Part shown: positions 1 to 5,770 of the stretch, in pieces
Layout: every line of letters starts with the position of its first letter
Numbering within the stretch: the stretch's first letter is position 1
DNA from: Pedobacter sp. UBA5917
Lineage (GTDB): Bacteria; Bacteroidota; Bacteroidia; Sphingobacteriales; Sphingobacteriaceae
Reading direction: 5' to 3'
Length of the DNA: 6,741 nt
Assembly: GCF_002432345.1 (NCBI RefSeq)
Contig: NZ_DJDT01000119.1
Coordinates: 1 to 6,741 of the forward strand
The notes under the pieces: model-generated
Seen by the model: only the letters and a program-made list of their open reading frames with translations
Databases searched by the model: none
What the model was told of the DNA's origin: nothing
Position numbers and translations under genes: made by a program

Positions 1-463
1 CGCTGGCCGCCGCTGCAGCACCTCTCGGATCAACTGCCTGTGGACTATTTTGCTCCATGATTTTTGGTGCTTCGCCACTGCTTTTGACTAAAAATGGATA
101 TTCGATATTAGGATCGGCATCCAGAACGATTTTTACCAGTTCTACATGGAAATCGTAAGGACGGTCGAAGTTATAGGTATAATAAAATTTTTGATGCGGA
201 TCTTCGATAAAACCACTCAATTTAGAGTTTTCCATTAAAACTACACGGTCCTTTTTACGTTCGCTCGGTAAATAGGCAATTTCATCGCCCTTTAACCAAT
301 TGTCGGTGCTTACATAAAAAGACGAAGACTTTTCGGCATTATAACCTGTAGATCTGTGGATAGCCCTGTGCAGGTCTTCAAATGTTTGGTTTGATTTAAT
401 GTCGATCTCTCTCACAACATCATCAAAATCTTCGAAAGTAATTCTAAATTTATAAATAGCCAT
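1..463 (-). CDS. PRiA4_ORF3 / IS1096 TnpR-passenger-like protein, C-terminus cut by window edge
   Basis: This is an open frame of 154 codons that starts with ATG (complement of 461-463) and runs off the left end without a stop. The protein begins MAIYKFRITFEDFDDVVREI. It contains YNFDRPYDFHVELVKI at about residues 97-112, which resembles the core of the PRiA4_ORF3 family (typically YDFGDxWxHxIxLE), where a beta-rich fold is expected. The visible end (residues 148-154) is an alanine run, suggesting a low-complexity tail such as many Bacteroidota members carry. Databases often label such proteins 'IS1096 element passenger TnpR', but no transposase, resolvase catalytic motif or IS end is seen here, so the label should not be read as mobility. 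The biochemical role is unknown. It follows cca on the same strand after a 99-bp gap that holds a promoter candidate, so it is probably transcribed separately at least in part. The frame is certain; the family is a recognition call. Confidence 0.75.
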   Translation of the reverse strand, partial: MAIYKFRITFEDFDDVVREIDIKSNQTFEDLHRAIHRSTGYNAEKSSSFYVSTDNWLKGDEIAYLPSERKKDRVVLMENSKLSGFIEDPHQKFYYTYNFDRPYDFHVELVKIVLDADPNIEYPFLVKSSGEAPKIMEQNSPQAVDPRGAAAAAS

Positions 464-487
464 TATTGTATTTTGGAACCGTAAAAA

Positions 488-520
488 TAAAGTTAATTTA
501 TAATTACCACAAACATCAAA
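488..520 (-). promoter_or_regulatory. Bacteroidota-type promoter candidate for the PRiA4_ORF3-like gene
   Basis: On the minus strand TTTG (complement of 517-520) is followed after 21 nt by TAACTTTA (complement of 488-495). This fits the Bacteroidota sigma-ABfr pattern TTTG-N19-21-TAnnTTTG with one mismatch in the last base. Transcription would begin near 482, giving a leader of about 20 nt before the ATG at 463. The spacer is the same length as in the candidate at 3577-3609. This is pattern matching only. Confidence 0.4.
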
Positions 521-562
521 TGCCATAAAAGACATCCTAATTTTGTAGTTGGGGCAATTAAA

Positions 563-1969
563 TTATTTATTAACAGGATTTAATCCCATTTGTTTTGCCT
601 GATTGAGCATAAAATCGAATGCCTCCTGATAATCGTTTTTGATTTCACCTTCTAATATGGCCTCGCGGATAGCGTTTTTTATAATACCTACTTCTTTTCC
701 TGCCTCGAGTGCAAAAGTTTCCATAATATCATTGCCGGTAATAGGAGGTTGCCAGTTTCTGATTTTATCGCGTTCTTCTACATCTTTAAGCTTTTGTTTT
801 ACCAGCTCAAAGTTGTTCCTGTACTTTGTTTTTTTGTACTCGTTTTTAGTGGTAACGTCGGCATTGCAGAGTAACATCAGGCTTTCGATTTCTTCGCCGG
901 CGTCAAAAAGCAATCTCCTTACGGCCGAATCGGTAACGGTTTCCTGTGCTAAAACAATCGGACGTAAATGAAGCTGAACCAGTTTTTGCACATACTTCAT
1001 TTTTTCATTTAAAGGAAGTTTTAACTGTGCAAAAATTTTCGGTACCATCCGTGCGCCGCGGTCTTCGTGCCCGTGGAATGTCCAGCCGTGGCCTTCTTCA
1101 AAACGTTTGGTAGCCGGTTTGGCAATATCGTGCAGAATAGCCGCCCAGCGCAACCATAAATCTTCCGTATCAGCGCAAATATTGTCGAGTACCTCCAAAG
1201 TATGGTAAAAATTATCTTTATGGCCTTTACCCTTTATAATTTCAACGCCATACAGCTGTGCCATCTGGGGAAAAATAAGATGCAACAATCCTGTATCAAA
1301 AAGATGTTTAAAACCTATCGAGGGCTTTTTAGAAAGGATGATTTTATTCATCTCATCTGTAATCCGTTCTTTAGATACAATGCTGATGCGCTGTTTCTGG
1401 GTTTTGATGGCATTAAGCGCTGCCGGATCGATATCAAAATTGAGCTGTGATGCAAAACGGATGGCCCGCATCATACGCAGAGGATCGTCGGAAAAAGTAA
1501 TTTCGGGATCGAGCGGCGTACGGATCAGTTTATTCTCTAAATCTTTAACCCCGTCAAATGGGTCTAAAAGCTCGCCAAAGTGGTCGGCATTTAAATTAAT
1601 AGCAAGTGCATTGATGGTAAAATCCCTGCGGAGCTGGTCGTCTTCTAAAGTGCCATCCTCTACAATAGGTTTGCGCGAATCAGAACGGTAAGATTCTTTT
1701 CTGGCACCTACAAATTCAACTTCCAGATCCTGGTGTTTAATGTTTGCAGTACCAAAATTCTTGAATACAGCAACTTTGGTGTTAAGTTTACGGGCTACAG
1801 CCTCCGCATATCCGATTCCGCTGCCTACTACCACCACATCGATATCTTTTGACGGGCGGTTTAAAAATAAATCGCGTACAAAGCCACCGATTACATACGC
1901 TTCGGTATTGCTCTTATCTGCTATTGAGGATAAGGTTTTAAATATGGGGTGTTGTAGGTGTTGTTGCAT
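563..1969 (-). CDS. cca: CCA tRNA nucleotidyltransferase with HD domain (class II)
   Basis: A 468-residue enzyme that adds or repairs the 3'-terminal CCA of tRNAs from CTP and ATP without a nucleic acid template; it is cytosolic. The N-terminal class II nucleotidyltransferase head is complete. It has GGFVRD at 28-33, the metal-binding D42-x-D44, RRDFTINALA at 114-123 (ribose selection), and DDPLRMMRAIRFAS at 161-174. The last supplies D162 and R165 of the base-reading EDxxR motif, with Asp in place of the usual first Glu. ERITDEM at 201-207 begins the neck. The C-terminal half carries an HD phosphohydrolase domain: H256, the H280-D281 pair in ILHDIAKP, and H299/H301. HD-bearing members may also have phosphatase or phosphodiesterase activity, but this cannot be assigned from sequence alone. 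The length is normal for the Bacteroidota form. The ATG at 1969 is preceded in frame by a TAA six codons upstream, which fixes the start region. It lies 97 bp downstream of tsaC on the same strand; no convincing promoter or terminator was found in the gap, so co-transcription is plausible. Confidence 0.95.
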   Translation of the reverse strand: MQQHLQHPIFKTLSSIADKSNTEAYVIGGFVRDLFLNRPSKDIDVVVVGSGIGYAEAVARKLNTKVAVFKNFGTANIKHQDLEVEFVGARKESYRSDSRKPIVEDGTLEDDQLRRDFTINALAINLNADHFGELLDPFDGVKDLENKLIRTPLDPEITFSDDPLRMMRAIRFASQLNFDIDPAALNAIKTQKQRISIVSKERITDEMNKIILSKKPSIGFKHLFDTGLLHLIFPQMAQLYGVEIIKGKGHKDNFYHTLEVLDNICADTEDLWLRWAAILHDIAKPATKRFEEGHGWTFHGHEDRGARMVPKIFAQLKLPLNEKMKYVQKLVQLHLRPIVLAQETVTDSAVRRLLFDAGEEIESLMLLCNADVTTKNEYKKTKYRNNFELVKQKLKDVEERDKIRNWQPPITGNDIMETFALEAGKEVGIIKNAIREAILEGEIKNDYQEAFDFMLNQAKQMGLNPVNK

Positions 1970-2067
1970 GAACTTGGTTATTTATGCCGTACTGATCTGG
2001 GCCATCTATCCAATTGAAAAGATGTAAAGTAGTTCAGTTGACAATAATAATTACAAAAGTAATAAAA

Positions 2068-2634
2068 TTATCTACGGATAAATTCAAACTGTCCGCCCGG
2101 AGAAAGTTTCATAATCGTTGATGGTTTTCTGTTGGTACGGTTTTCCTGTTCAAAGTCTACCACATAATCTACAGCATCAATAATTGCCGGATCAATATCA
2201 TCAAAGAATTTCGGAGATGGTTGTCCGCTTAAATTGGCAGAGGTAGAAACAACCGGTTTCCTAAAGCGTTGGATCAAAGGGGTGCAAAAATCGTGTTTGG
2301 CAATCCTGATGCCCACACTGCCATCTGCATTGATTACGTTTGGTGCCAGGTTTTTTGCCCCTGGAAAAACGATTGTTAAAGGATTTTCTGCATACTCGAT
2401 CAGGTCGTAAGCTACATCTGGTATTTCGGTAACATAACCCTGCAGTTTGCTATCTACATCCAATAATACGATTAGGCTCTTTTCGGCCGGCCGGTTTTTA
2501 ATTTTAAGTACTTTATCTACTGCTTCAGGATTGGTGGCATCGCAGCCAAGGCCCCAAATGGTATCGGTAGGGTAGAGGATAACACCACCCGATTTTAATA
2601 CTTCAAAAGCTTTGTTGATCTCATCTCTTAGCAT
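2068..2634 (-). CDS. tsaC: L-threonylcarbamoyladenylate synthase (TsaC/YrdC/Sua5 family)
   Basis: A 188-residue cytosolic enzyme that makes threonylcarbamoyl-AMP from threonine, bicarbonate and ATP, the first step of the universal t6A37 modification of ANN-decoding tRNAs. The YrdC-like fold covers the whole protein. It has PTDTIWGLGCDA at 22-33, the substrate-binding K46-x-R48 within KIKNRPAEKSL, LTIVFPG at 86-92, GIRI at 108-111, the S132-x-N134 signature within STSANLSG (130-137), and PSTI at 171-174. The C-terminal Sua5 domain of longer homologues is absent, so this is the short TsaC type. The ATG at 2634 gives the usual N-terminus of about 20 residues before the PTDT motif. A perfect TAnnTTTG element ends four bases before the ATG (see 2639-2646). 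It is the first gene of the tRNA-maturation pair with cca. The partner genes tsaB, tsaD and tsaE are not in the window. Confidence 0.93.
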   Translation of the reverse strand: MLRDEINKAFEVLKSGGVILYPTDTIWGLGCDATNPEAVDKVLKIKNRPAEKSLIVLLDVDSKLQGYVTEIPDVAYDLIEYAENPLTIVFPGAKNLAPNVINADGSVGIRIAKHDFCTPLIQRFRKPVVSTSANLSGQPSPKFFDDIDPAIIDAVDYVVDFEQENRTNRKPSTIMKLSPGGQFEFIRR

Positions 2635-2638
2635 CCTG

Positions 2639-2646
2639 CAAAGTTA
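2639..2646 (-). promoter_or_regulatory. perfect -7 element directly before tsaC
   Basis: The minus strand reads TAACTTTG, an exact match to the Bacteroidota -7 consensus TAnnTTTG, followed by CAGG and then the tsaC ATG. The -33 side is weak: about 21 nt upstream there is only TTA rather than TTG or TTTG. If used, transcription would start at or within a few bases of the start codon, so the mRNA would be leaderless or nearly so. The octamer could occur by chance in such DNA. Confidence 0.35.
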
Positions 2647-2651
2647 ATTTA

Positions 2652-2661
2652 TTCGGCCGAA
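2652..2661. repeat. 10-bp perfect palindrome upstream of tsaC
   Basis: TTCGGCCGAA is its own reverse complement and is GC-rich in an AT-rich spacer. It sits 5 bp upstream of the tsaC -7 candidate, inside what would be the -33/-7 spacer, a position suitable for an operator. No regulator is known for it from this window, and a 10-bp palindrome alone is weak evidence. Confidence 0.35.
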
Positions 2662-2687
2662 GGTTAATAATCTTAATGCGCGATATT

Positions 2688-2733
2688 ATTTACGAAGTTT
2701 CATTAGGCTGTGCGAAGGAAAAACTTCGTAAAT
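2688..2733. repeat. 13-bp perfect inverted repeat (hairpin) in the divergent spacer
   Basis: ATTTACGAAGTTT at 2688-2700 is exactly complementary to AAACTTCGTAAAT at 2721-2733, around a 20-nt loop. There is no T-run next to it on either strand that would make it a terminator, and it lies upstream of both flanking genes rather than downstream of either. It may be a dispersed intergenic repeat, a small RNA stem, or a protein-binding site. The complementarity is certain; the function is not known. Confidence 0.7.
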
Positions 2734-2764
2734 CTAGCCAAAGCCTTTTGGAGCGTGCGGCGGT

Positions 2765-2808
2765 AAAGCTTCAGCAATCTTGCAAAGCTTAAGTTATGTA
2801 AATAACTT
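2765..2808. repeat. two adjacent small hairpins in the divergent spacer
   Basis: AAAGCTT occurs twice (2765-2771 and 2784-2790). Its AAGCTT core is self-complementary, so the two copies can pair with each other, with GCAA (2774-2777) and TTGC (2780-2783) adding to the inner stem. Directly after comes a perfect 7-bp stem: AAGTTAT (2791-2797) pairs with ATAACTT (2802-2808) around a GTAA loop, which in RNA would be a GNRA-type tetraloop. Neither hairpin is followed by a T-run. With the IR at 2688-2733, about half of the 2635-2910 spacer can fold. No ORF of note and no clear promoter for the gene at 2911 was found in the remainder. Confidence 0.55.
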
Positions 2809-2910
2809 CTTGTTAACGTAACATATTCTTTATCATTTATTTATTGCAGCTAATATGTTTTGCTGAAATAAACTGGTATTTTAGTAATAGGTTATTAAAT
2901 AAAACGCAAA

Positions 2911-3462
2911 ATGAAACACACACTAAAATGGTGTATGCTATTTACAATCGTAATGGCATTTACCAGCTGTATCACTGTGCTTACAGCTTCAGATTACGAC
3001 AAAAATGTCAACTTTTCCAAGTTAAAATCCTTTGCTTATTTTGAAAAGGGGATTGAAGCGCTCCAGTTAAACAACCTCGATAAACCAAGGATGCTTAATG
3101 CAGTTGAAAATGCAGTACTAAAAAAAGGTTTTACGAAATCGGATCGGCCTGATTTTTTAATCAATGTGGCAGTATTGGTCAACATTAAAACAAGGGCCGA
3201 TTGGGGTTATAGCGGTGGCGGATACCAATGGGATGCAACAGCTTCGGCCTATCAATGGAAAGAATCACAATTTGGTGCGTTGGGTACCAATAAAGAATAC
3301 CAGAACGGCACCATTATCATCGATTTTTTAAATCCTGAAACCAAGGCAATTATGTGGCATGGAGTTGGTTCGGGTTTTAATTTTGATGATTATGAAAACA
3401 GGGAAGAAAGGATAAATTTGGCTGTTAAACAGATTTTGCTGGAATATCCGCCCGTTTATTGA
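2911..3462 (+). CDS. DUF4136 lipoprotein, first of a tandem pair
   Basis: A 183-residue protein with a lipoprotein signal: a basic start (MKHTLK), a hydrophobic stretch at about 7-17, and FTSC ending at Cys20 as the lipidation site. The -3 Phe is less usual than Leu, Val or Ile. The remainder matches DUF4136, a family of predicted envelope lipoproteins of unknown function common in Bacteroidota. Shared blocks with its neighbour are TASDYDKNV at 25-33, LNNLDK at 53-58, KGFTKS at 72-77, NGTIIIDFLNP at 132-142, and WHGVGSGFN at 149-157. Aligned without gaps, 46 of the first 90 residues are identical to the paralogue at 3640 by my hand count. Residues 95-128 form the variable central loop, here Gly/Tyr/Gln-rich. 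The ATG at 2911 begins the signal peptide, so the start is firm. I found no convincing promoter. There is no terminator after the gene, so read-through into the second copy is possible. Confidence 0.85.
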   Translation: MKHTLKWCMLFTIVMAFTSCITVLTASDYDKNVNFSKLKSFAYFEKGIEALQLNNLDKPRMLNAVENAVLKKGFTKSDRPDFLINVAVLVNIKTRADWGYSGGGYQWDATASAYQWKESQFGALGTNKEYQNGTIIIDFLNPETKAIMWHGVGSGFNFDDYENREERINLAVKQILLEYPPVY

Positions 3463-3547
3463 AAAAGAGATTTAATCCAAATGTAAAATATTTACCCTGA
3501 ACGATATACGGTTGAAACATTATCAATTGGAAATCGTTGTACAGATA

Positions 3548-3560
3548 ACAATCTGATTGT
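3548..3560. promoter_or_regulatory. 13-bp palindrome upstream of the second DUF4136 promoter
   Basis: ACAATCTGATTGT is a perfect 6-1-6 inverted repeat. It ends 16 bp before the TTTG of the promoter candidate at 3577-3609. A looser pair, AACGAT (3500-3505) and ATCGTT (3533-3538), lies just upstream. The position would suit an activator or repressor site, but no regulator gene is present and AT-rich spacers produce such palindromes by chance. Confidence 0.3.
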
Positions 3561-3576
3561 AAAATATGTTAAATGA

Positions 3577-3609
3577 TTTGGTGGTTGGTTACCTAAATCG
3601 TTATATTTA
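3577..3609 (+). promoter_or_regulatory. Bacteroidota-type promoter candidate for the second DUF4136 gene
   Basis: TTTG (3577-3580), a 21-nt spacer, then TATATTTA (3602-3609) matches TTTG-N19-21-TAnnTTTG except for the last base. The predicted start near 3615 gives a leader of about 25 nt before the ATG at 3640. It is the best promoter candidate in the window and suggests the second paralogue can be expressed independently of the first. Confidence 0.5.
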
Positions 3610-3639
3610 TGTCAGGTTATTTATACAACAGCGCACAAA

Positions 3640-4197
3640 ATGAGAACAGCACAAAAATTATTAATGCTTTTTACAGTGGTATTGGCATTAGCAGGATGTA
3701 CAACACTCCGCACCGCATCAGATTATGATAAAAATGTTGATTTAAGCGGTTACAAAACTTACAATTTTTACGATAAAGGTATTGCCAGGGTTAAGCTGAA
3801 CAACCTTGATAAGCGCAGGTTATTGGCTGCCGTTGAAGCAGAAATGAATGCCAAAGGATTTACCAAATCAGAAAAACCTGATTTATTGGTGAATCTGGTT
3901 GTTGTAGCCAGAGAAAAAACTGATGTTTACGGTCCTGGTTACTACGGTGGCTGGGGTTGGGGCTGGCGCGGCGGTTGGGGATCTCCTTTCTGGGGTGGCG
4001 GCGGAACTTACGTAAACCAGTACATAGATGGTACTATTATCATCGATTTCTTAGATCCTGCTAAAAAGATTTTATTCTGGCACGGACAGGGATCAGGTTT
4101 TAACCTCGATAATTTTAACAAAAGAGAACAACGTTTATATACAGGTGTAAAAGAAATATTGGCGCAATATCCACCAACGGTTACAGCTGCTAAATAA
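3640..4197 (+). CDS. DUF4136 lipoprotein, second of a tandem pair, with Gly/Trp-rich loop
   Basis: A 185-residue protein with a textbook lipoprotein signal: MRTAQK, a hydrophobic core, and LAGC with lipidation at Cys20. DUF4136 follows, with the same landmark blocks as the gene at 2911: TASDYDKNV at 25-33, LNNLDK at 53-58, KGFTKS at 72-77, GTIIIDFLDP at 131-140, and WHGQGSGFN at 147-155. The two genes are clear tandem duplicates. The central loop differs: residues 98-122 are almost entirely Gly, Trp, Tyr, Pro and Phe, with Arg and Ser as exceptions. Such a loop could be flexible or surface-binding, but this is inference. It is predicted to be anchored in the cell envelope; the function of the family is unknown. 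Its own promoter candidate lies at 3577-3609 and a strong terminator starts 20 bp after the stop. The start is set by the signal peptide. Confidence 0.9.
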   Translation: MRTAQKLLMLFTVVLALAGCTTLRTASDYDKNVDLSGYKTYNFYDKGIARVKLNNLDKRRLLAAVEAEMNAKGFTKSEKPDLLVNLVVVAREKTDVYGPGYYGGWGWGWRGGWGSPFWGGGGTYVNQYIDGTIIIDFLDPAKKILFWHGQGSGFNLDNFNKREQRLYTGVKEILAQYPPTVTAAK

Positions 4198-4217
4198 GTT
4201 GTAATTTAAGATAACAG

Positions 4218-4263
4218 AAGGGCTGTTGAATTTTTAAATAAATTCCAGCCCTTTTTCTTTTTT
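4218..4263 (+). terminator. rho-independent terminator after the DUF4136 pair
   Basis: AAGGGCTG (4218-4225) pairs with CAGCCCTT (4246-4253). Inside it GAATTT (4228-4233) pairs with AAATTC (4240-4245) around a 6-nt loop, with only a 2-nt bulge between the stems. A T-rich tract interrupted by one C runs from 4252 to 4263. It reads on the plus strand and closes the lipoprotein unit. The minus strand lacks a matching T-run, so it probably does not terminate the glycosyltransferase transcript. Confidence 0.88.
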
Positions 4264-4340
4264 GAATAAGGCGCTAATACGCTTAGTTTGATAATTATTA
4301 ATGAAAATACTGTTTTGTAAATGCTTTTCCTAGATCGATT

Positions 4341-4455
4341 CGTCATGCTGAATTTATTTTATTAGCCATTTCTATTGTTATTCAATGGTCTAATAGCTAC
4401 TTTGTGGTCAGCATCTTTTTAGCATGAAAGACCCTGAAATAAATTCAGAGTGACG
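4341..4455. repeat. REP-like inverted repeat, apparently split by an AT-rich hairpin
   Basis: The outer arms CGTCATGCTGAATTTATTT (4341-4359) and AAATAAATTCAGAGTGACG (4437-4455) are complementary at 17 of 19 positions. The motif strongly resembles a dispersed element I recall from Bacteroidota genomes, in which GTCATGCTGAA...TTTCAGCATC is continuous. Here the expected junction before TCAGCATC (4408-4415) is broken by about 48 bp (4360-4407). That insert starts with its own hairpin: TATTAGCCATT (4360-4370) pairs with AATGGTCTAATA (4384-4395) with one bulged base and a 13-nt loop. The element lies between convergent genes, where REP-like sequences are usual. The pairing is seen directly; the REP identity and the insertion are from memory and inference. 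Confidence 0.6.
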
Positions 4456-4552
4456 ACACGAGTTGAAAATATCTGCAAGGAATAAAAAGATATGCAAACA
4501 ACGGAATTAAGCGTAATTAAAGTCTTCGCCGACTTAACTGAAGGATAATATG
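4456..4552. other. spacer 3' of the glycosyltransferase, no gene seen
   Basis: This is the remainder of the 355-bp convergent spacer. It holds a short hairpin, TTAAAGTC (4517-4524) with GACTTAA (4531-4537), with one bulged A and a TTCGCC loop, about 15 bp beyond the glycosyltransferase stop. On the minus strand it is not followed by a T-run, so it is at best a weak terminator. AATTAA is repeated at 4505-4510 and 4515-4520. The stretch 4264-4340 shows nothing recognisable. Confidence 0.4.
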
Positions 4553-5752
4553 TTAAAGGCTTTGATAACAATCCATTAATTGCTGCGTAACGAGAGAGCT
4601 GTTAAATTTTTGGACAAACTCCAGCCCCTTTTCCTTCATCTCTTTTTGCAGTTGTGGATTTTTCAAAATCTTATTTATGGCTTTTGCCAGTCCATTGGCA
4701 TCATTTGGCGAAATGTATAAGCTGTTTGGTCCGCCGGCTTCTTCCAGGCACGAACCTGTAGCAGCAACCACCGGAATGCCCGAATACAATGCTTCTATAA
4801 TGGGAATACCAAAACCTTCGTAAAATGAAGGATAAACGAAAACATCTGCCATTTGGTAAATACCCGGCAGATCGGCAAAAGGAATATTTTTTAGAAATAT
4901 GATCCTGTTTTTAAGGCCAAGCTTTTCAATTTCGGTTTCTACTGTTTTAAAATAGGCTGTTTGTTTGCCTATTACCACTAATTTGTACGCTTCGTTTACC
5001 TCTTTTAAAGCCTGAACGGCCAACTTTAAGTTCTTACGTTCTTCGATGGTACCAACATTAAGGATGTATTTTTCGGGCAGTTTGTAGGTAGCCCTAATGC
5101 GGCTTAATATTTCTGTAGCGAAAGGGCTTTTAAAGCTATCGTCGCAACTTTGGTAGATCACCTCGATTTTTTCGGCACTAATGCCGTATAAATCAATAAT
5201 ATCTTCTTTTGTTTTTTCGCTGATGGCGATGATTTTGTTTGCCCGTTTACAGGCCGATCTACTTTTCCATTCGTATAGTTTCCTATCGATAAATTTGTAA
5301 TACTGGGGGAAACGTAGAAAAATCAGATCGTGAATGGTAACGATTGATTTAATGGGGGTATGCTCAATGGCATAGGGTATTTCGTGACTAAGGCCATGAT
5401 AAATCTTAACGTCATCACGGATAAGGTCTTTAAGGATATTTAGGCTCCGCCAGAGAAAACTTCCGCTTTGCGGTAACTTGAGTTCGATATTCTCTTTTTC
5501 AAAAAAAGCATCGATCTGTTTGGCCGGTTTTACCTTTGGAGAATAAACCAGATACCTATTTTGCGGAAACTGATCTGCCAAATGCTCAATTAACGACCGG
5601 CTATAATTGCCCAGTCCGGTTAAGTTATTGGCGGCACGTTTGCCATCGTATCCTATTTTAAGCCTAAAGCTTAAAGCCGAAAGACCAAAGCTTGATTGCT
5701 CAAGTTCAGTACTTTCGGCTTTTTGAGTTTTAGTTTCGCTTTCAGCTTTCAC
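4553..5752 (-). CDS. glycosyltransferase family 4 (GT-B fold), repeat-encoded N-terminus
   Basis: A 399-codon frame encoding a GT4-type retaining glycosyltransferase that would transfer a sugar from a nucleotide-sugar donor, probably in envelope polysaccharide or glycan synthesis; donor and acceptor cannot be told. The acceptor-side domain starts at KIGYDGKRA (32-40) and GLGNYS (46-51), with HDL at 141-143. The donor-side domain has NVGTIEERKNL at 232-242 and the E-x7-E signature E312...E320 in YEGFGIPIIEALYSGIPVVA. Relatives usually begin MKIGYD or MKIGFD. Here that Met is replaced by Leu31 (CTT), and the preceding 30 residues come from an intergenic-type repeat (5661-5770). The only standard start in frame before the domain is GTG (complement of 5750-5752). 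The true start therefore is this GTG or a non-standard codon near CTT/ATA. The gene lies 15 bp after dapD and is probably co-transcribed with it, though no metabolic link is evident. The function is certain at family level; the start is uncertain. Confidence 0.88.
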   Translation of the reverse strand: MKAESETKTQKAESTELEQSSFGLSALSFRLKIGYDGKRAANNLTGLGNYSRSLIEHLADQFPQNRYLVYSPKVKPAKQIDAFFEKENIELKLPQSGSFLWRSLNILKDLIRDDVKIYHGLSHEIPYAIEHTPIKSIVTIHDLIFLRFPQYYKFIDRKLYEWKSRSACKRANKIIAISEKTKEDIIDLYGISAEKIEVIYQSCDDSFKSPFATEILSRIRATYKLPEKYILNVGTIEERKNLKLAVQALKEVNEAYKLVVIGKQTAYFKTVETEIEKLGLKNRIIFLKNIPFADLPGIYQMADVFVYPSFYEGFGIPIIEALYSGIPVVAATGSCLEEAGGPNSLYISPNDANGLAKAINKILKNPQLQKEMKEKGLEFVQKFNSSLVTQQLMDCYQSL

Positions 5753-5770
5753 CTTTTTGCTTTCAGCTTA
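5661..5770. repeat. intergenic-type repeat spanning the dapD stop and the glycosyltransferase start
   Basis: On the plus strand GCTTTCAGCTT occurs at 5738-5748 and again at 5759-5769. AAAGCCGAAAG (5673-5683) is the exact reverse complement of CTTTCGGCTTT (5712-5722), forming an 11-bp stem. Inside it CTTGATTGCTCAAG (5691-5704) has pairing CTTG/CAAG ends. AAAGCTT-like words recur throughout. The repeat begins in the last base pairs of the dapD stop (5768-5770) and ends where the conserved glycosyltransferase sequence begins. Repeats of this kind are typical of spacers, not of coding DNA. Confidence 0.6.

Noticed and set aside
1..463. Remnant of an insertion sequence, suggested by the 'TnpR passenger' family name
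   Set aside because: No transposase, resolvase motif, terminal inverted repeat or target duplication is visible; the frame is intact up to the edge.
639..971. Plus-strand open frame of 110 codons
   Set aside because: It lies wholly antisense to cca, whose motifs are intact; the translation has no recognisable family.
1202..2027. Plus-strand open frames at 1202-1450, 1338-1691 and 1740-2027
   Set aside because: All are antisense to cca and resemble no protein family; they follow from its codon use.
1970..2067. Promoter or terminator between tsaC and cca
   Set aside because: Only a 5-bp AT hairpin (ATTAC/GTAAT) and a poor TTTG-N22-TACTTTAC match are present, both expected by chance.
2688..2733. 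Terminator for a neighbouring gene
   Set aside because: Both flanking genes point away from it and no T-run follows the stem on either strand.
2844..3044. Plus-strand open frame of 66 codons overlapping the first DUF4136 gene
   Set aside because: It is a different frame of the lipoprotein gene, which has a clear signal peptide and family motifs.
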